DNA of 64,000 bases from Rhynchopus sp. YZ270_cl-10 (lineage: Eukaryota > Euglenozoa > Diplonemea > Diplonemida > Diplonemidae): NCBI GenBank assembly GCA_964035575.1, contig OZ037838.1, positions 620,001 to 684,000 of the forward strand, written 5' to 3'. The position numbers and the translations under genes are program-made. Numbering within the stretch: position 1 is the first letter of the stretch; each line of letters opens with the position of its first letter. The notes beneath the pieces were generated by a model. It was not told the origin of the DNA. It ran no database searches and worked only from the letters and a program-made list of their open reading frames with translations. Below are positions 1 through 10,387 of this stretch, one piece after another.

Positions 1-1340
1 CTACCCAAGCAAGACCAATCCATACGAGAGATCACAAGAACTCATCACTAGGCTCCAACAAGAAACTTAATCTCTACCCTAGCTCAACCAAGAACTTCAC
101 TCAAGCAGGACCCCCATACGAGACGTCACAAGAACTCGTCACCTGGCTCAACCAAGAACTTAATCTCTCACCAGGCTCATCCAAGAACTGTACTCACGCA
201 GGGTTACCAAGTATAAAACTCATCAGTGTTCGCGGCGCAAAAGAAACAAACAAAGTGCAAACAGCACATAGAGAAAACGTAAAACATGACACATATCCGA
301 ACATCAAATACTCGATCCACACAAGAGATCCCAAGAACTCATCACCCATGAGAGACTAGCCCCCTCGGCACTCAGTCTCACACTAGGGCTCAACCAAGGA
401 CTTTTCTCCAGCAGGACCACCAAGTGTACACTCATCCGCATTCATGTAACAGGAAAGGAAGACAGAGCAAACAGACACAAAAAACATCCGAGCATAAATA
501 CAACGGTAATTCATGAGACCACAGAGCTCTACCCCTGGAGAGACAAGCCCAACTGGCGCACATCTCCTATCACCCGGGATCAACAAGCCTACAAGTGTCA
601 TCGAAACCTCTAACCCTGGAAAGACGAGCCCATACGGCACTCAGTCTCTTTATCACCCGGGATCAACAAGATCTCTACGCAAGCAGAACCAACCCATGCG
701 AGAAGCCACAAGAACTCTAACCCTGGAGTCACCCGGGATCATCAAGAACTCTGCTCAAGCAGGGTTACTCAGCATTAGCTCATCCGCTTTTGTGCCACAG
801 GAAGAAACAAAACAGTGTACAAGTAACATAACAGAACACAAACACCACAGAGAGAGCGAAAAATCCCCCGAGCAAGAACTCTAACCCATGAAAGACGAGC
901 CCATCCGGCCCTCAGTCTTATCACCCGGGATCATCAAGAACTCTGCTCAGGCAGGGCCATATAAACTCATCAGTGTTCTTGTAACAGGACAGAAAAAACA
1001 GTGCAAGCAGACACGAAAAACATCCGAGCATAGATACAACAGTAATGCATGAGACCACAGAGCTCTACCCCTGGAGAGACAAGCCCAACTGGCGCTCATC
1101 TCTTATCACCCGGGATCAACAAGCCTACAAGTGTCATCGAAACCTCTAACCCTGGAAAGACGAGCCCATACGGCACTCAGTCTCTTTATCACCGGGGATC
1201 AACAAGATCTCTACGCAAGCAGAACCAACCCATGCGAGAAGCCACAAGAACTCTAACCCTGGAGTTACCCGGGATCATCAAGAACTCTGCTCAAGCAGGG
1301 TTACCCAGTATTAGCTCATCCGTATTCATGTAACAGAGCA
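1..1340. repeat. Degenerate satellite with higher-order repeats
   Basis: The stretch is built from short recurring phrases such as CAAGAACTC, ACCCGGGATCATCAAG and CTCAAGCAGGGTTA, arranged in larger units. The clearest is a direct duplication: about 507-775 recurs nearly unchanged at about 1043-1311, 536 bp away. A related tail (CATCCGAGCATA, ATACAAC) occurs near 488 and 1020, and a weaker form near 280. Open frames here only reflect the repeat unit and are proline/serine-rich with no domain. The left edge of the array lies outside the window. Confidence 0.8.
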
Positions 1341-1407
1341 AGCTGATCAAGCAGGTTAGCCAATGAGGCACTATTTTTAGAAGAAGAAAACAGGGAGCGG
1401 GGGGAGG

Positions 1408-1577
1408 GAAAGCTTTTTGATAAAAATTAGCGAAATACAAAAACCAGCGCGTGTGGAAGAAAAAAGGAGAGGAAAATATTTTTTCTGATTCAAAGTGGTG
1501 TTTACGTTTTGGGTACGGGGCGGAGAATAAAATCTGTTCGATAAAAGAAACGCGAGCTTATTGTTTTATCTTGTTCA
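1408..1577. repeat. Dispersed module A, copy 1
   Basis: This 170-bp block is repeated at 4986-5155 over its full length with no difference that I can see. Its last 129 bp recur at 56855-56983. All three copies end at CTTGTTCA and then run into unrelated DNA, so the right boundary is sharp. Here it is followed one base later by module B. Confidence 0.85.
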
Positions 1578-1578
1578 T

Positions 1579-1741
1579 TTTATTTTTCCTTCCTTCAAAA
1601 CTACACACACAACGCTTTTTTGGTTTTTGGGAGACACACAAGGTGCCAGGTTCTATGATAAGCACGGAACCACCCTGCACCTGTTTGTCATATTGTTTCC
1701 CGTGCAATACATGGAGAAACGTTTCGCACTCGAAACAAGGG
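1579..1741. repeat. Dispersed module B, copy 1
   Basis: This 163-bp block recurs at 56693-56855. It contains a possible two-hairpin motif: a short stem (CAC/GTG) followed by GGTTC...GAACCACC. Similar hairpin pairs occur near 1911-1966 and 36091-36160. The order A-B here is reversed to B-A at the far copy. Confidence 0.85.
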
Positions 1742-2240
1742 AATAGAAACAACTCCCCCCCTCCCCTTTTCAACCCATCCCTGCCGCACAAGGGACCACA
1801 GCGTTGCCGCAGTAGGGAAGGGGTGGACGAGCCGCCGATAACATTAAAGAGAAAAAACAGTTTTCTTTCCTTACGTCAAAAACTCTCTCTTTTTTAATTG
1901 ATTTGGTTTTGGTTGAGACACATCAATGGTGTAGGTTCTGCGGAATCACTGAACCACCCATATCCTGTATCACATCGTTGATTGTTCTTTCCCTGCGTTG
2001 ACTGCAGGAAAGTTCGCGAAAACTATCGCGACCAGTTTACAATAAAAGACTCCAGCGTCGGTTTTCTTTTACACAGAAATAACAAGAAACGATAACCTGA
2101 GCTGACACCTGGGCGTTCACACCAAACCCAGAGTGCCGTACAAACCCAGAGTGCCGTACATAGAGGCACAAATAATATAACCTACATTCTTGAACTCTTC
2201 TACTATTGGACGCATCCTTCGTCCCGACCAAGACCTTCTC
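1742..2240. other. No gene seen
   Basis: AT-rich spacer passing into GC-rich DNA. The only structure I can support is near 1911-1966, where ACAC...GTGT and then GGTTC...GAACC could form two adjacent hairpins like those in module B. The pair of near-identical phrases AACCCAGAGTGCCGTACA at about 2125-2160 is a short direct repeat. Confidence 0.4.
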
Positions 2241-2249
2241 CGAAGACCT

Positions 2250-2870
2250 GATGCCTGACAACAACCTAACCACCAGCGGGTCCACCCCTGTAGGTGGGAG
2301 GAGGAGACCTGACACCCAGCTCTCGCTTGTGTTTGCGGAGGACGGCACTCACAGTGGTGCTCAAGCCGAGGTGCATGAGGTGTCCATCCGGGAAGTTCTC
2401 CACAAAGCAAGATCCGAAGGTCGCAACCCTGCCACGTCGCGTCAGTCTCCTGGGCAGTAAGCGCACAACGTGTTGCCACATCCGCCGTGATATCGTGAAT
2501 CCCACCTCAACCAAGGGGTGCGACTCCAGGGACCACGCGTAGCTCCTGACTCCCGATTACTATCCAGAGGTACGGAGGGTGTCGACCTCCTTGTGGCGTT
2601 ACACAACCAGCATGTCCCCCACGCCGCACCCATCAACGCCAAGTGCTGCAGGGCCCCTCGCTTCCAGGAGTGGTCGCGAACCTCCGGGAAGTACAGAGAG
2701 GTTTCCCGTCCCAGGCTGTGAACGTCTGACATACTGAACGCCACTCCGCGTTGCTTCCAGTAGCGGACGACGGGGAACATGTACTAGGGGAGGGTGTACA
2801 GCAGCTCGGCTGGGTCCCCTCGCAGCTTGGCCACCTTCCGAGCCGCACTGCTCATGATGTGACCTTTGGA
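2250..2870 (-). pseudogene. Decayed coding remnant, unknown protein
   Basis: GC-rich DNA in which the minus strand carries protein-like stretches in more than one frame, interrupted by stops. The best reading begins near 2855 (MSSAARKVAKLRGDP) and continues with peptides such as GVAFSMSDVHSLGRETSLYF, then shifts frame near 2520. I recognise no domain. It is not part of the ubiquitin-like/propeller family. The remnant status is inferred from composition and amino-acid texture only. Confidence 0.3.
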
Positions 2871-3329
2871 TGAAGAAACAAGAGGATTAAAAAACACAAG
2901 TACACGTGCACGCAGTGATCAGCTGCTTGTGTTCATTGGCATTCAGCTGGACATGACGGCGAAGACCGTGTGCCAGACGAGAACTGGAGGCGTAAGCTGC
3001 TCGTGTCGCCGTTCCCCCGGGTCCTCACGTCATGCAGAGCGGTGGCACCACCACATCGGGTGTTACGGATGGACACACTTGGTCATGCGCATGCCGATCG
3101 CCGGATTCGCTCTGATTGCTGCCTCTCTCATCAGATTAGCTGCCACTGCGCTACAGCCGTAGACTGGGACAGGACTATGACCCTATTCGACGCTACTCCT
3201 ACTAAAGGACTTTCGTCGTGCGGAGGTGAGGGCCTCGATGTGTGTTGATGGAGGCGCCTGTCTGCCATATCTGGTCGAGCGCCAGCGACGGTGCCTCCTT
3301 TGTCTTGTTGGGCCCTACGACAATGAAAG

Positions 3330-3960
3330 GTGAAAACGCGTGTGAACTGGACGCTGCGACACCGTCGAACGCTTCTCCTGCATCTTGATCTGCGCAAACT
3401 TGTGCGCATCCAGCAGCAGCTTCGACAGCGCCACAATCTGGTTCGGGCGGAAGGTTGCGCGACTGCTAGATCAGACGCATCACGAACATGTCGCGCTGCC
3501 CCTCCGCCAGATGCTTCCACGGCACCACGTGGTGATCGGCGACGGCGGCATCGGCGTCACGTCAAACCCGAGGGCCGCTGCAGCACCCGAGTTTGTCTTC
3601 TCCCCGGCCGCCATGTCCGCAACCCCCTCAAGCGAGGAGTCCTTCTTCGACGGGTTCACTGTCCCAACAAAGGCAATGTTCTCGCGGTGGGTATTCGTCG
3701 AAAAGTTCTTCAGATTCGTAGGAAACTCTCCTGCCGACGCGCGTACCCGTCAATTCGCATTGAGGAGCTGTTCACTGCCCTCATCGCCATGGCTGCAGCT
3801 GACTCTGTTGCCCCGCGAGATTACGGCCTGGTGGCTTCCCACGACAACTCCACGGCGGAGTCACGTACCACAAAGGATCTTCACTGCCTTTTCCTGTGCG
3901 GAGACTGATGGATCACTTCGCACAGGCATACTAAGGCATCGCGGCCCCGACATCCCCTAG
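3330..3960 (-). pseudogene. Decayed coding remnant, unknown protein
   Basis: On the minus strand several frames give plausible protein text: around 3570-3710 (NIAFVGTVNPSKKDSSLEG, then AALGFDVTP) and around 3345-3445 (NQIVALSKLLLDAHKFAQIK). The pieces lie in different frames with at least one stop between them, so this looks like an old gene that has lost its frame. No family is recognised. Plus-strand open frames over the same bases look like shadows. Confidence 0.35.
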
Positions 3961-4985
3961 AGAATCTACGCAACAGAGAAGGTTGTGGGTGAGCGCTCGA
4001 TGTCGTGCAGTTGTGGTGTGAGGGAGAACCGGTTTAGACTCTTGTCGTATAGGGGGTGGCATCTGAGCATGGTACCCCTATGTCGTATTCCCTCGCATCG
4101 ATCAGAAGGCGAGCCAATCGGTCTTCTGCGCGATCTTGAAGGTGGGGCAGCCTTGCGGATGGGGACAATACTGGTGATACGGATCACCCTCTATTCCTTC
4201 AGGGCGGCGCTACACATCAACGTCACCTCCACAGCCATGCAGACTAGGATGTAGTACCTCTGGTTCTTCCACGTGCGCTCAATCGCCCACACACCGCAAT
4301 CCTGCAGCTCCATGTTCCGCGTCATCGCAACGGAGCGTGAACAGCGTCCCATAAAAAACAACGCCTCCTCAGCAGGGAAGCCGATCCGGATCCCAGGTAC
4401 ATCCGTAAACGTCATACAGGCTCAGTGGGCTCGTCGTCGTCACATTGCAGGGAAAACTACGCAAGCAACGGGCACTAGTGTCGTGTAGGTTCCGTCCGAC
4501 ACAACCTCCACGTCTGGAAGCTGGCGCCGAGCACCTGCAGCATACGTCCTTCGTTCCCGTCACCGGAGTGTACGAAAACTCCCGCTACACCACTGGCAAC
4601 CACTGCCCACTCTTGCGCGGTCGTTGCTGTCGGCGGGTGCTACGGTGTCCTGCTCAAACGCTCTGCTGGTACCTGCCGTCCAACGTGCGTGTGAGTGACA
4701 CAAGATTGTGGAGGCACGTCGTTCTGCTTCTTCCGCAGATGGCCTCCCAGCGTCGTTTGTCGCCAACCCGAAGCGTCGTGGTGGACACACAGATCGCAGC
4801 CTGTGCACGGGATCGCTCCTGCAGGTTCAGCGTCTAGGCCAGGACGGTTGTGTCACCAGTACTCAACCGCGTGAGTCCGCACCTTCGGGCATCACCTTCC
4901 CTCATAGCTCATGTCAAAGCCGTCTTCGCACAGCGCTGCTGCAGACGCCATCGTACGCCATACGTCCGCAGTTGTATCATATAAA
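3961..4985. other. GC-rich stretch without a callable gene
   Basis: Composition resembles coding DNA but no frame stays open beyond about 130 codons. A minus-strand reading at 4191-4415 of 74 codons (TDVPGIRIGFPAEEALFF) has protein-like texture and may belong to the same decayed gene as the neighbouring remnant. I cannot identify it. Confidence 0.3.
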
Positions 4986-5155
4986 GAAAGCTTTTTGATA
5001 AAAATTAGCGAAATACAAAAACCAGCGCGTGTGGAAGAAAAAAGGAGAGGAAAATATTTTTTCTGATTCAAAGTGGTGTTTACGTTTTGGGTACGGGGCG
5101 GAGAATAAAATCTGTTCGATAAAAGAAACGCGAGCTTATTGTTTTATCTTGTTCA
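4986..5155. repeat. Dispersed module A, copy 2
   Basis: Second full-length 170-bp copy of module A. Its right end, CTTGTTCA, abuts directly the broken 3' end of a ubiquitin-like/propeller gene, so module insertion or recombination at this point may have cut that gene copy. Confidence 0.85.
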
Positions 5156-5390
5156 CACTGTTGTGTGGGTACAGCTGTCTCGTTGCAATGCCGCCTGTTG
5201 CTTCATACCCGAACACAACGACACGTGAACACGGTGATATCGCAAAGGACCCATAATGGGCGAGCGGCATTATACCCACACGGGACATGGTCGCCACATC
5301 GTACTGGTGCAGGGGTGTAGTGTAATCATCGTCACCTTCGTCATCATCAGAATCTTCGCCACATTCATGAAGATGCCGCAATAGTAATCG
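5156..5390 (-). pseudogene. 3' fragment of a ubiquitin-like/beta-propeller gene
   Basis: Only the last propeller segment of the array family is present. It reads an acidic loop (EDSDDDEGDDDYTTPL), then HQYDVATMSRVGIMP, then SFAISPCSRVVV and IATRQLYPHNS. The usual stop after PHNSE is gone because module A joins in at 5155. The 5' four fifths of the gene are missing: upstream of about 5390 the sequence no longer matches the family. This is the downstream-most relic of the array. Confidence 0.8.
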
Positions 5391-5834
5391 GCAGCAGCTG
5401 AAACAAAAAAAGAGCACAGTCGAGTGCGGGTTGTCAAAAACAAAATGTGTTTTTTCGATACTTGTTTTGGGGGCGTGGAAAGTACAACATTATGCAAATG
5501 AAAAATCAATTTTAGAACAGGATTAATAGCAACCTGCTCCCCTACCGGAACCCAGAGCACGACGACACTTGGCAAGCAGTTGTGTGATAACGTTTTGTGT
5601 TTGATATTGTGCTTATAACATGTACTTGTCATGTCATGACATGTATCGTTCGTCGTGAGGGTTGCTTGATGGCAGCCACATCAGTGCGCAACCGATGCGG
5701 AAGCAAGGTGGCACCACACAGCTGCGACAGTGGACACAGAAGAACTCTGCCGTGTGGAGCAGCAGCGCACCCACACACCGAATGCCAAACCCGCATGCGA
5801 AGGCAGCACACATCTCAGCACCGTCGCTCCCGCA
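5391..5834. other. No gene seen
   Basis: Spacer between the broken propeller fragment and the kinesin-like gene. The first half is AT-rich and the second half (5640-5834) is GC-rich, directly beyond the stop codon of the minus-strand kinesin-like gene, where its 3' untranslated region would lie. No open frame has support. Confidence 0.4.
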
Positions 5835-7232
5835 CTACGGCGTGGGTGTCGGGAAGAAGTCCTCTGCAGTGTCCGACACGAAGCAGCCGATCGGTGCTGC
5901 CACGTGCCCGTTCTCTGTGAGGTACTGCTCGAGCCCCAGGCCTGTCTGGCCGTCGCTGCGATGGAAGGAGAAGGGCAGATCCGGTCTTGCCTTGTGTGTG
6001 TTGATCGGTGCTATGCACAGCTCCTCTGGTTTGAAGCCATGCGACGCCTTCTCGACCGACACCACGTAGCCACCGTCCACATCCGTGATCTGTGCGGCAC
6101 GGACAGATGGGCCCTCCCCCGCATCCTCCAACACCTCAACCCACCACCCCTGCTGCAGCACCGGCAGCACACGTATTTGAACGCTCAATGCGGCACTTCC
6201 AGCGCGTGCCGTGGCAACAGGGGCCAACATGTTGGAATCGGTCAGGCATTCACCCGTTCGGCTATGTTCCAACCGGACTCGTCCCTCCGGCAGTCCACAC
6301 TTCACAGCAACCTTGCTGCGTACAACTCCAATCATCTCCGCGCTATCACTATCCAGGAAGATACGCACCTTGGAATCTTCCTTGCCGTCTTCAGACACGT
6401 TTATTAAGCATGGGTATATGGGTGCCATGGCCCCGCAGTCGCAAGCATAACCGAGGACGGGGTCCGCCTTGTCTCTGGAGGGCGACAGGAACGTGCACAT
6501 CGCAGTGCTGCCGCTGACAAACACCTCCGCCAGCATCTGTGTCAGAAGCGACCTTTCAAAGGGAATCGCCGACTTCCTCTTCGCAGCCATTGTGATACAG
6601 GTCGCAAACGCAGCATCCGCAAAACCATGCGCAAAGTCCTTCTTTCCAGTCGGTATGGCCACAACATAGAAGGAAGACGCACGGTCGTTTCCCTTCATAA
6701 AGTGAATGCACGTCGATGTGTCTTCGCTCCTTGGCATCTTGTGCACATCGTCAATCAACCTCGCTGCTGCGGCCCACGTTGCCACCTCCTTCGTAGTGGC
6801 GCCTTCAAGCGCACCGTTGACCACCTTCGGCAGCTCCATAGGCTTATTGGAGAACACGTCTACTGCACTGCTGTCTTCGAGTAGGAACGCCGCCATCGAA
6901 AACCTGACGTTCTTTGCAAAGCCCGCCTCCATGACACGCTTGGCAACCTCCAGTGTGCCTCTGGGCTCAAAGCACTTTGCTGGGTCGTATGAGACGAAGC
7001 ATGTGCCTGCTGTGCCCTCTGTGGTGCGCAGAGGCAACGAAAGCGCCTCACCAAGAGCGGCTGTGCACCCATCCGTGCCAAGAGGCTCCTCGTGGAAGGT
7101 GTTGGAGATGGTGGTTGATCTGTAATGCCAGTCCGTCTGGGTGATAACGTTGTCCTTGATGGAGAGGAGTGTATCTCTGTCCACTTTACTCTGGTCCTCA
7201 CGAGACGTCAGACAGCAACCGAAGGTAAACAT
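5835..7232 (-). CDS. Kinesin-like protein with degenerate motor and C-terminal ubiquitin-like region
   Basis: The 465-residue frame resembles a divergent kinesin motor domain. The clearest match is near residues 225-270, IPFERSLLTQMLAEVF then CTFLSPSRDKADPVLGYA, which fits the IPYRDSKLT...SP...ETL...A pattern of kinesins. Upstream, FSMAAFLLEDSSAVDVF sits where VSYLEIYNE-type text is expected, and TSTCIHF where SSRSH is expected. At the place of the P-loop there is GTCFVSYDPAKCF, so the GxxxxGKT nucleotide-binding motif is lost and ATPase activity is unlikely. Beyond the motor, residues about 290-355 (KVRIFLDSDS to LSVQIRVLP) have a ubiquitin-like pattern, followed by a Tudor/SH3-like stretch starting GWWVEVLED. 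The frame stays open for about 20 codons above the first ATG (to a TGA near 7290), and kinesin-type text continues there (FIHDTQAFPPHTK), so an upstream exon or lost 5' end is possible. Family membership is inferred from these weak matches. Confidence 0.5.
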   Translation of the reverse strand: MFTFGCCLTSREDQSKVDRDTLLSIKDNVITQTDWHYRSTTISNTFHEEPLGTDGCTAALGEALSLPLRTTEGTAGTCFVSYDPAKCFEPRGTLEVAKRVMEAGFAKNVRFSMAAFLLEDSSAVDVFSNKPMELPKVVNGALEGATTKEVATWAAAARLIDDVHKMPRSEDTSTCIHFMKGNDRASSFYVVAIPTGKKDFAHGFADAAFATCITMAAKRKSAIPFERSLLTQMLAEVFVSGSTAMCTFLSPSRDKADPVLGYACDCGAMAPIYPCLINVSEDGKEDSKVRIFLDSDSAEMIGVVRSKVAVKCGLPEGRVRLEHSRTGECLTDSNMLAPVATARAGSAALSVQIRVLPVLQQGWWVEVLEDAGEGPSVRAAQITDVDGGYVVSVEKASHGFKPEELCIAPINTHKARPDLPFSFHRSDGQTGLGLEQYLTENGHVAAPIGCFVSDTAEDFFPTPTP

Positions 7233-7797
7233 CTTGGTGTGGGGTGGAAAGGCCTGTGTGTCGTGTATGAACAGCAGTTGTGCACTACCTCAGAGCGGGA
7301 CATCGCACAACGGCTGGTGGTCATCTTCTGAGAAAGCTTGCAAGGGATGTACACTGCTGTGCACACAAGCACAGCGCATTGAGGATGCGTCGCAGGAAAG
7401 CAGGAAAGCAGGAAAGGGGGGAAACAGCTTGCCAAGAAGAGGAAAGGCTACACAACAACATCGCTAAAAATTGAAGAAAAAAACCGACACATGAATGAGT
7501 GTTCTGCACCACTGCGCATCTTCGTCACCATCGGGGCCAACACGTTTGCACCATGAGTCATGAAGGCTTCGCACAACGTCAAAGTTTCTGAGTGTCGCCC
7601 ATCCAGCAAGACCCCTGCTGGGGACGGGATTGACGCGAGCGCCTCATGGGCATCGTGTGAGGTGGGCGACCTGTGGCAGGCAAACAAAAGAAAAGCAGCA
7701 ACAGGGCTGAAAGGGGAGGTTCTTGGGGTGTTTTGAGGGTCTTGGGTTTTTTTGCAGGGGGGATATTCAGCACCACCCTCCCTCCCCTGGTCACACA
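7233..7797. other. Spacer between kinesin-like gene and array
   Basis: Bases 7233-7650 are not shared with the array linkers. The part around 7510-7650 reads coding-like on the minus strand (PSPAGVLLDGRHSETLTL) but has no recognised family. From about 7655 to 7797 the sequence is the standard array linker: a pyrimidine tract and CAG on the minus strand (acceptor-like at about 7671), then the G-rich block and the 3' flank of the first array gene. Confidence 0.4.
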
Positions 7798-8937
7798 TCA
7801 CTCACTGTTGTGTGGGTACAAATGTTGTGTCACAATGACGCCATCCGGTTGCATAACCACAACAACGCGCGAACACGGCGATATCGCAAAGGATTTATTA
7901 TAGGTTTGCGGTATCACACGCACACAGGACATGGTTGCCACATCATACTGGTGCAGGAAGAAAGTGTAATCGTAACACCCACCGTCAGAATCTTCACTGC
8001 CTTCATCTCTAGATTCCGCAACCTCTACCCTGACCACAAGGTACTTCCCACACGGGGTGAACTGCATGCACTCGACACGCCCATCCCCATCCACAGCAAC
8101 ACTGCGAAGAGCCACGCCATCCCGATCATAGAGCTGTACGTTGTTTCCCTTCTCCACAGCAAAGACAGAGGCAGACCGTGAGAGCGCCACTGCACGCCAC
8201 GCGTCCGTCGGCACACATCCCACAGCTTCACCTGTGTTCACATCCCACAGACGTATGTTGCCCTCCATGTCTGATTTAGTGATCACCCACCCACCACAGT
8301 CCGACACTGCCATTCCCCAACACCTTTCGTGCGAGAGAGAGCGGAGCAACGTCAGGTCTTCGTCATACACAGAGACGCCGTCTTTTCCCTTCGAGACAAC
8401 AACACCGCCACACGCGAACACTGACTTCGAGAGGCCGTCGACTTTGCGGAGCACCTCCCCACCCGGAAGCGCAACCTCGAGAAGGTAATCCCCACACGCC
8501 AGGTAGCAGCGTGTCTTGCACTGCGAGATCGCAGGCCGACCGTGCACATCACTGTCCACTTCAAACGAGAAGACAGTATCGAAGGTTTCTGTGTCGAAGC
8601 CGCCAACATATCCACTTCCGTGCGGACTATAGACGCAGAGTGTTCCACAACGCGACAGCGACAGGGTTCCCACATGAGTTGCAGTGTACTCAGCAGGACA
8701 CTTGATGTCGGCCAAGCGAGGGCGGGCAAGCACAACCTGCACCCCTGCACAAAACGCAGTGTCCTGCAGACGGCACGTCCCCTCCAGCACCTGCGTGCCG
8801 ATGCGCATCTCGACAGACGCAGGCGAGACAGCAAGCGCCGTGCACGCAACCTCCTTTGCCGCTGCAACGTTCGCCTCGCACGGCACCTCCACTGTCGCAG
8901 TCACGCCTGACTCTTCCAGCACAAAGGTCACATCCAT
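7798..8937 (-). CDS. Ubiquitin-like/beta-propeller family protein, unit 1
   Basis: 379 residues. Residues 1-72 form a ubiquitin-like beta-grasp domain: MDVTFVLEESGV matches the first hairpin, AAKEVACTALAV the helix, and MRIGTQVLEGTCRLQDTAF the IFAGKQLEDGRTLSDYNI region. A propeller of about seven blades follows. The best WD40 repeat is GGWVITKSDMEGNIRLWDVN near 215-232, with weaker ones at GGFDTETFDTVFSF, VSVYDEDLTLLRSL, VQLYDRDGVALRSV and HQYDVATMSCVRV. The ubiquitin-like part lacks a C-terminal GG, so it is probably a fixed head and not a cleaved tag. The start is set by the beta-grasp strand and by agreement of all copies. An acidic loop (ESRDEGSEDSD) precedes the last blade. The leader is of the TTTTGTCTTCTTC class. 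Likely role is scaffold or recognition; the partner is unknown. Confidence 0.85.
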   Translation of the reverse strand: MDVTFVLEESGVTATVEVPCEANVAAAKEVACTALAVSPASVEMRIGTQVLEGTCRLQDTAFCAGVQVVLARPRLADIKCPAEYTATHVGTLSLSRCGTLCVYSPHGSGYVGGFDTETFDTVFSFEVDSDVHGRPAISQCKTRCYLACGDYLLEVALPGGEVLRKVDGLSKSVFACGGVVVSKGKDGVSVYDEDLTLLRSLSHERCWGMAVSDCGGWVITKSDMEGNIRLWDVNTGEAVGCVPTDAWRAVALSRSASVFAVEKGNNVQLYDRDGVALRSVAVDGDGRVECMQFTPCGKYLVVRVEVAESRDEGSEDSDGGCYDYTFFLHQYDVATMSCVRVIPQTYNKSFAISPCSRVVVVMQPDGVIVTQHLYPHNSE

Positions 8938-9241
8938 TGTTTTGTCTTCTTCTTGTTGTCCCTCTGTGAGGAGATGAGGTGTGGGTTGTGTGTGGGTCTG
9001 TGGTGGTTCTCGTTGTGAGAGGTGATGAATGGAAAATGATACTCAGCATCGCGATCTGTCACCCACACGAGAGCACCGCATGGGCAGCGTGTGAGGTGGG
9101 CGACCTGTGGCAGGCAAACAAGAGAAAAGCAACAGGGCTGAAAGGGGAGTTTCTTGGGGGTGTTTTGAGGGTCTTGGGCTGTTTTGCTGGTACCCTGGGG
9201 TATATTGATCACCACCCTCCCTCCCCTCCCTTGGTCACACA
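8938..9241 (-). promoter_or_regulatory. Array linker with acceptor-like pyrimidine tract
   Basis: Type example of the spacer between array genes. Reading the minus strand it holds, in order, the 3' flank of unit 2, a G-rich/C-rich block (9130-9240), a pyrimidine-rich run (TTCTCTTGTTTGCCTGCCACAG, here given as its two halves: TTCTCTTGTTTG and CCTGCCACAG) ending near 9105, and a leader of about 170 nt before the ATG at 8937. The run plus CAG resembles a 3' splice acceptor. Most other linkers retain it. Whether splicing happens is not shown. Confidence 0.45.
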
Positions 9242-10387
9242 TCACTCACTGTTGTGTGGGTACAAATGTTGTGTCACAATGCCGCCAGCTGGTTGCACCA
9301 TAACAACGCGCGAACACGGCGATATCACAAATGACAAAATATAGGTTTGCGGTATCACACGCACACAGGACATGGTTGCCACATCATACTGGTGCAGGAA
9401 GAAATTGGAATCGTAATAGTCAGAATCTTCACTGCCTTCATCTCTAGAATCCGCAACCTCTACCGCCACCACAAGGTACTTCCCACACGGGGTGAACTGC
9501 ATGCACTCGTTGCCCCAACCCCAATCCACAGCAACACTGCGAAGAGCCACGCCATCCCGATCATAGAGCTGTACGTTGTTTCCCATCTCCACAGCAAAGA
9601 CAGAGGCAGACCGTGAAAGCGCGACAGTACGGCTGGATACAGGCACACATGCCACAGCTTCACCTGTGTTCACATCCCACAGACGTATGTTGCCCTCCAT
9701 TTCGGATCTGGTGATCACCCACCCACCACAGTCCGACATTGCCAAGTTCCCACACCACTCGTCGCACCCCTTGTGTGAGAGAGTGCGGAGCAACGTCAGG
9801 TCTTCGTCATACACAGAGACGCCGTCTTTTCCCTTCGAGACAACAACACCACCACACGCGAACACTGACTTCGAGATGATGTGGACTTTGCGGAGCACCT
9901 CCCCACCCGGAAGTGCAACCTCGAGAAGGTGATCCCCACACGCCAAGTAGCAGCGTGCCTTGCACTGCGAGATGGCAGGCCGACCGTACACATCATTGTC
10001 CACCTCAAACGAGAAGACAGTATCGAAGGTTTCTGTGTCGAAGCCGCCAACATATCCACTTCCGTGCGGACTATTTCTAAGATGGACACAGAGTGTTCCA
10101 CAACGAGACAGCGACAAGTCTTTTGCATTCTCACCATACACAGCAGGACACTTGATGTCGGCAAAGCGGCGGGCGAGCACAACCTGCACCCCTGCACCAA
10201 ACGCAGTGTCCTGCAGACGGCACGTCCCCTCCAGCACCTGCGTGCCGATGCGCATCTCGACAGACGCAGGCGAGACAGCAAGCGCCGTGCACGCAACCTC
10301 CTTTGCCGCTGCAACGTCCGCCTCGCACGGCACCTCCACTGTCGCAGTCACGCCTGACTCTTCCAGCACAAAGGTCACATCCATCAT
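9242..10387 (-). CDS. Ubiquitin-like/beta-propeller family protein, unit 2
   Basis: 381 residues from the first of two adjacent Met codons (380 from the second, which matches the other copies). Most like unit 1: both share the SPHGSGYVGGFDTETF blade and the acidic loop (DSRDEGSEDSD). The 5' leader differs, being of the TTCTTCTT/CACGGGGGTGATGATGAGG class shared with units 3 and 11. Unit-specific loops are VYGENAKDL after the conserved ADIKCPA and LSHKGCDEWCGNLAM in the middle blade. The WD core reads NIRLWDVNTGEAVACVP. Confidence 0.85.
   Translation of the reverse strand: MMDVTFVLEESGVTATVEVPCEADVAAAKEVACTALAVSPASVEMRIGTQVLEGTCRLQDTAFGAGVQVVLARRFADIKCPAVYGENAKDLSLSRCGTLCVHLRNSPHGSGYVGGFDTETFDTVFSFEVDNDVYGRPAISQCKARCYLACGDHLLEVALPGGEVLRKVHIISKSVFACGGVVVSKGKDGVSVYDEDLTLLRTLSHKGCDEWCGNLAMSDCGGWVITRSEMEGNIRLWDVNTGEAVACVPVSSRTVALSRSASVFAVEMGNNVQLYDRDGVALRSVAVDWGWGNECMQFTPCGKYLVVAVEVADSRDEGSEDSDYYDSNFFLHQYDVATMSCVRVIPQTYILSFVISPCSRVVMVQPAGGIVTQHLYPHNSE

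Noticed and set aside
513-1333. Plus-strand ORFs in the satellite
   Set aside because: Both follow the repeat unit and have no domain or coding-like bias.
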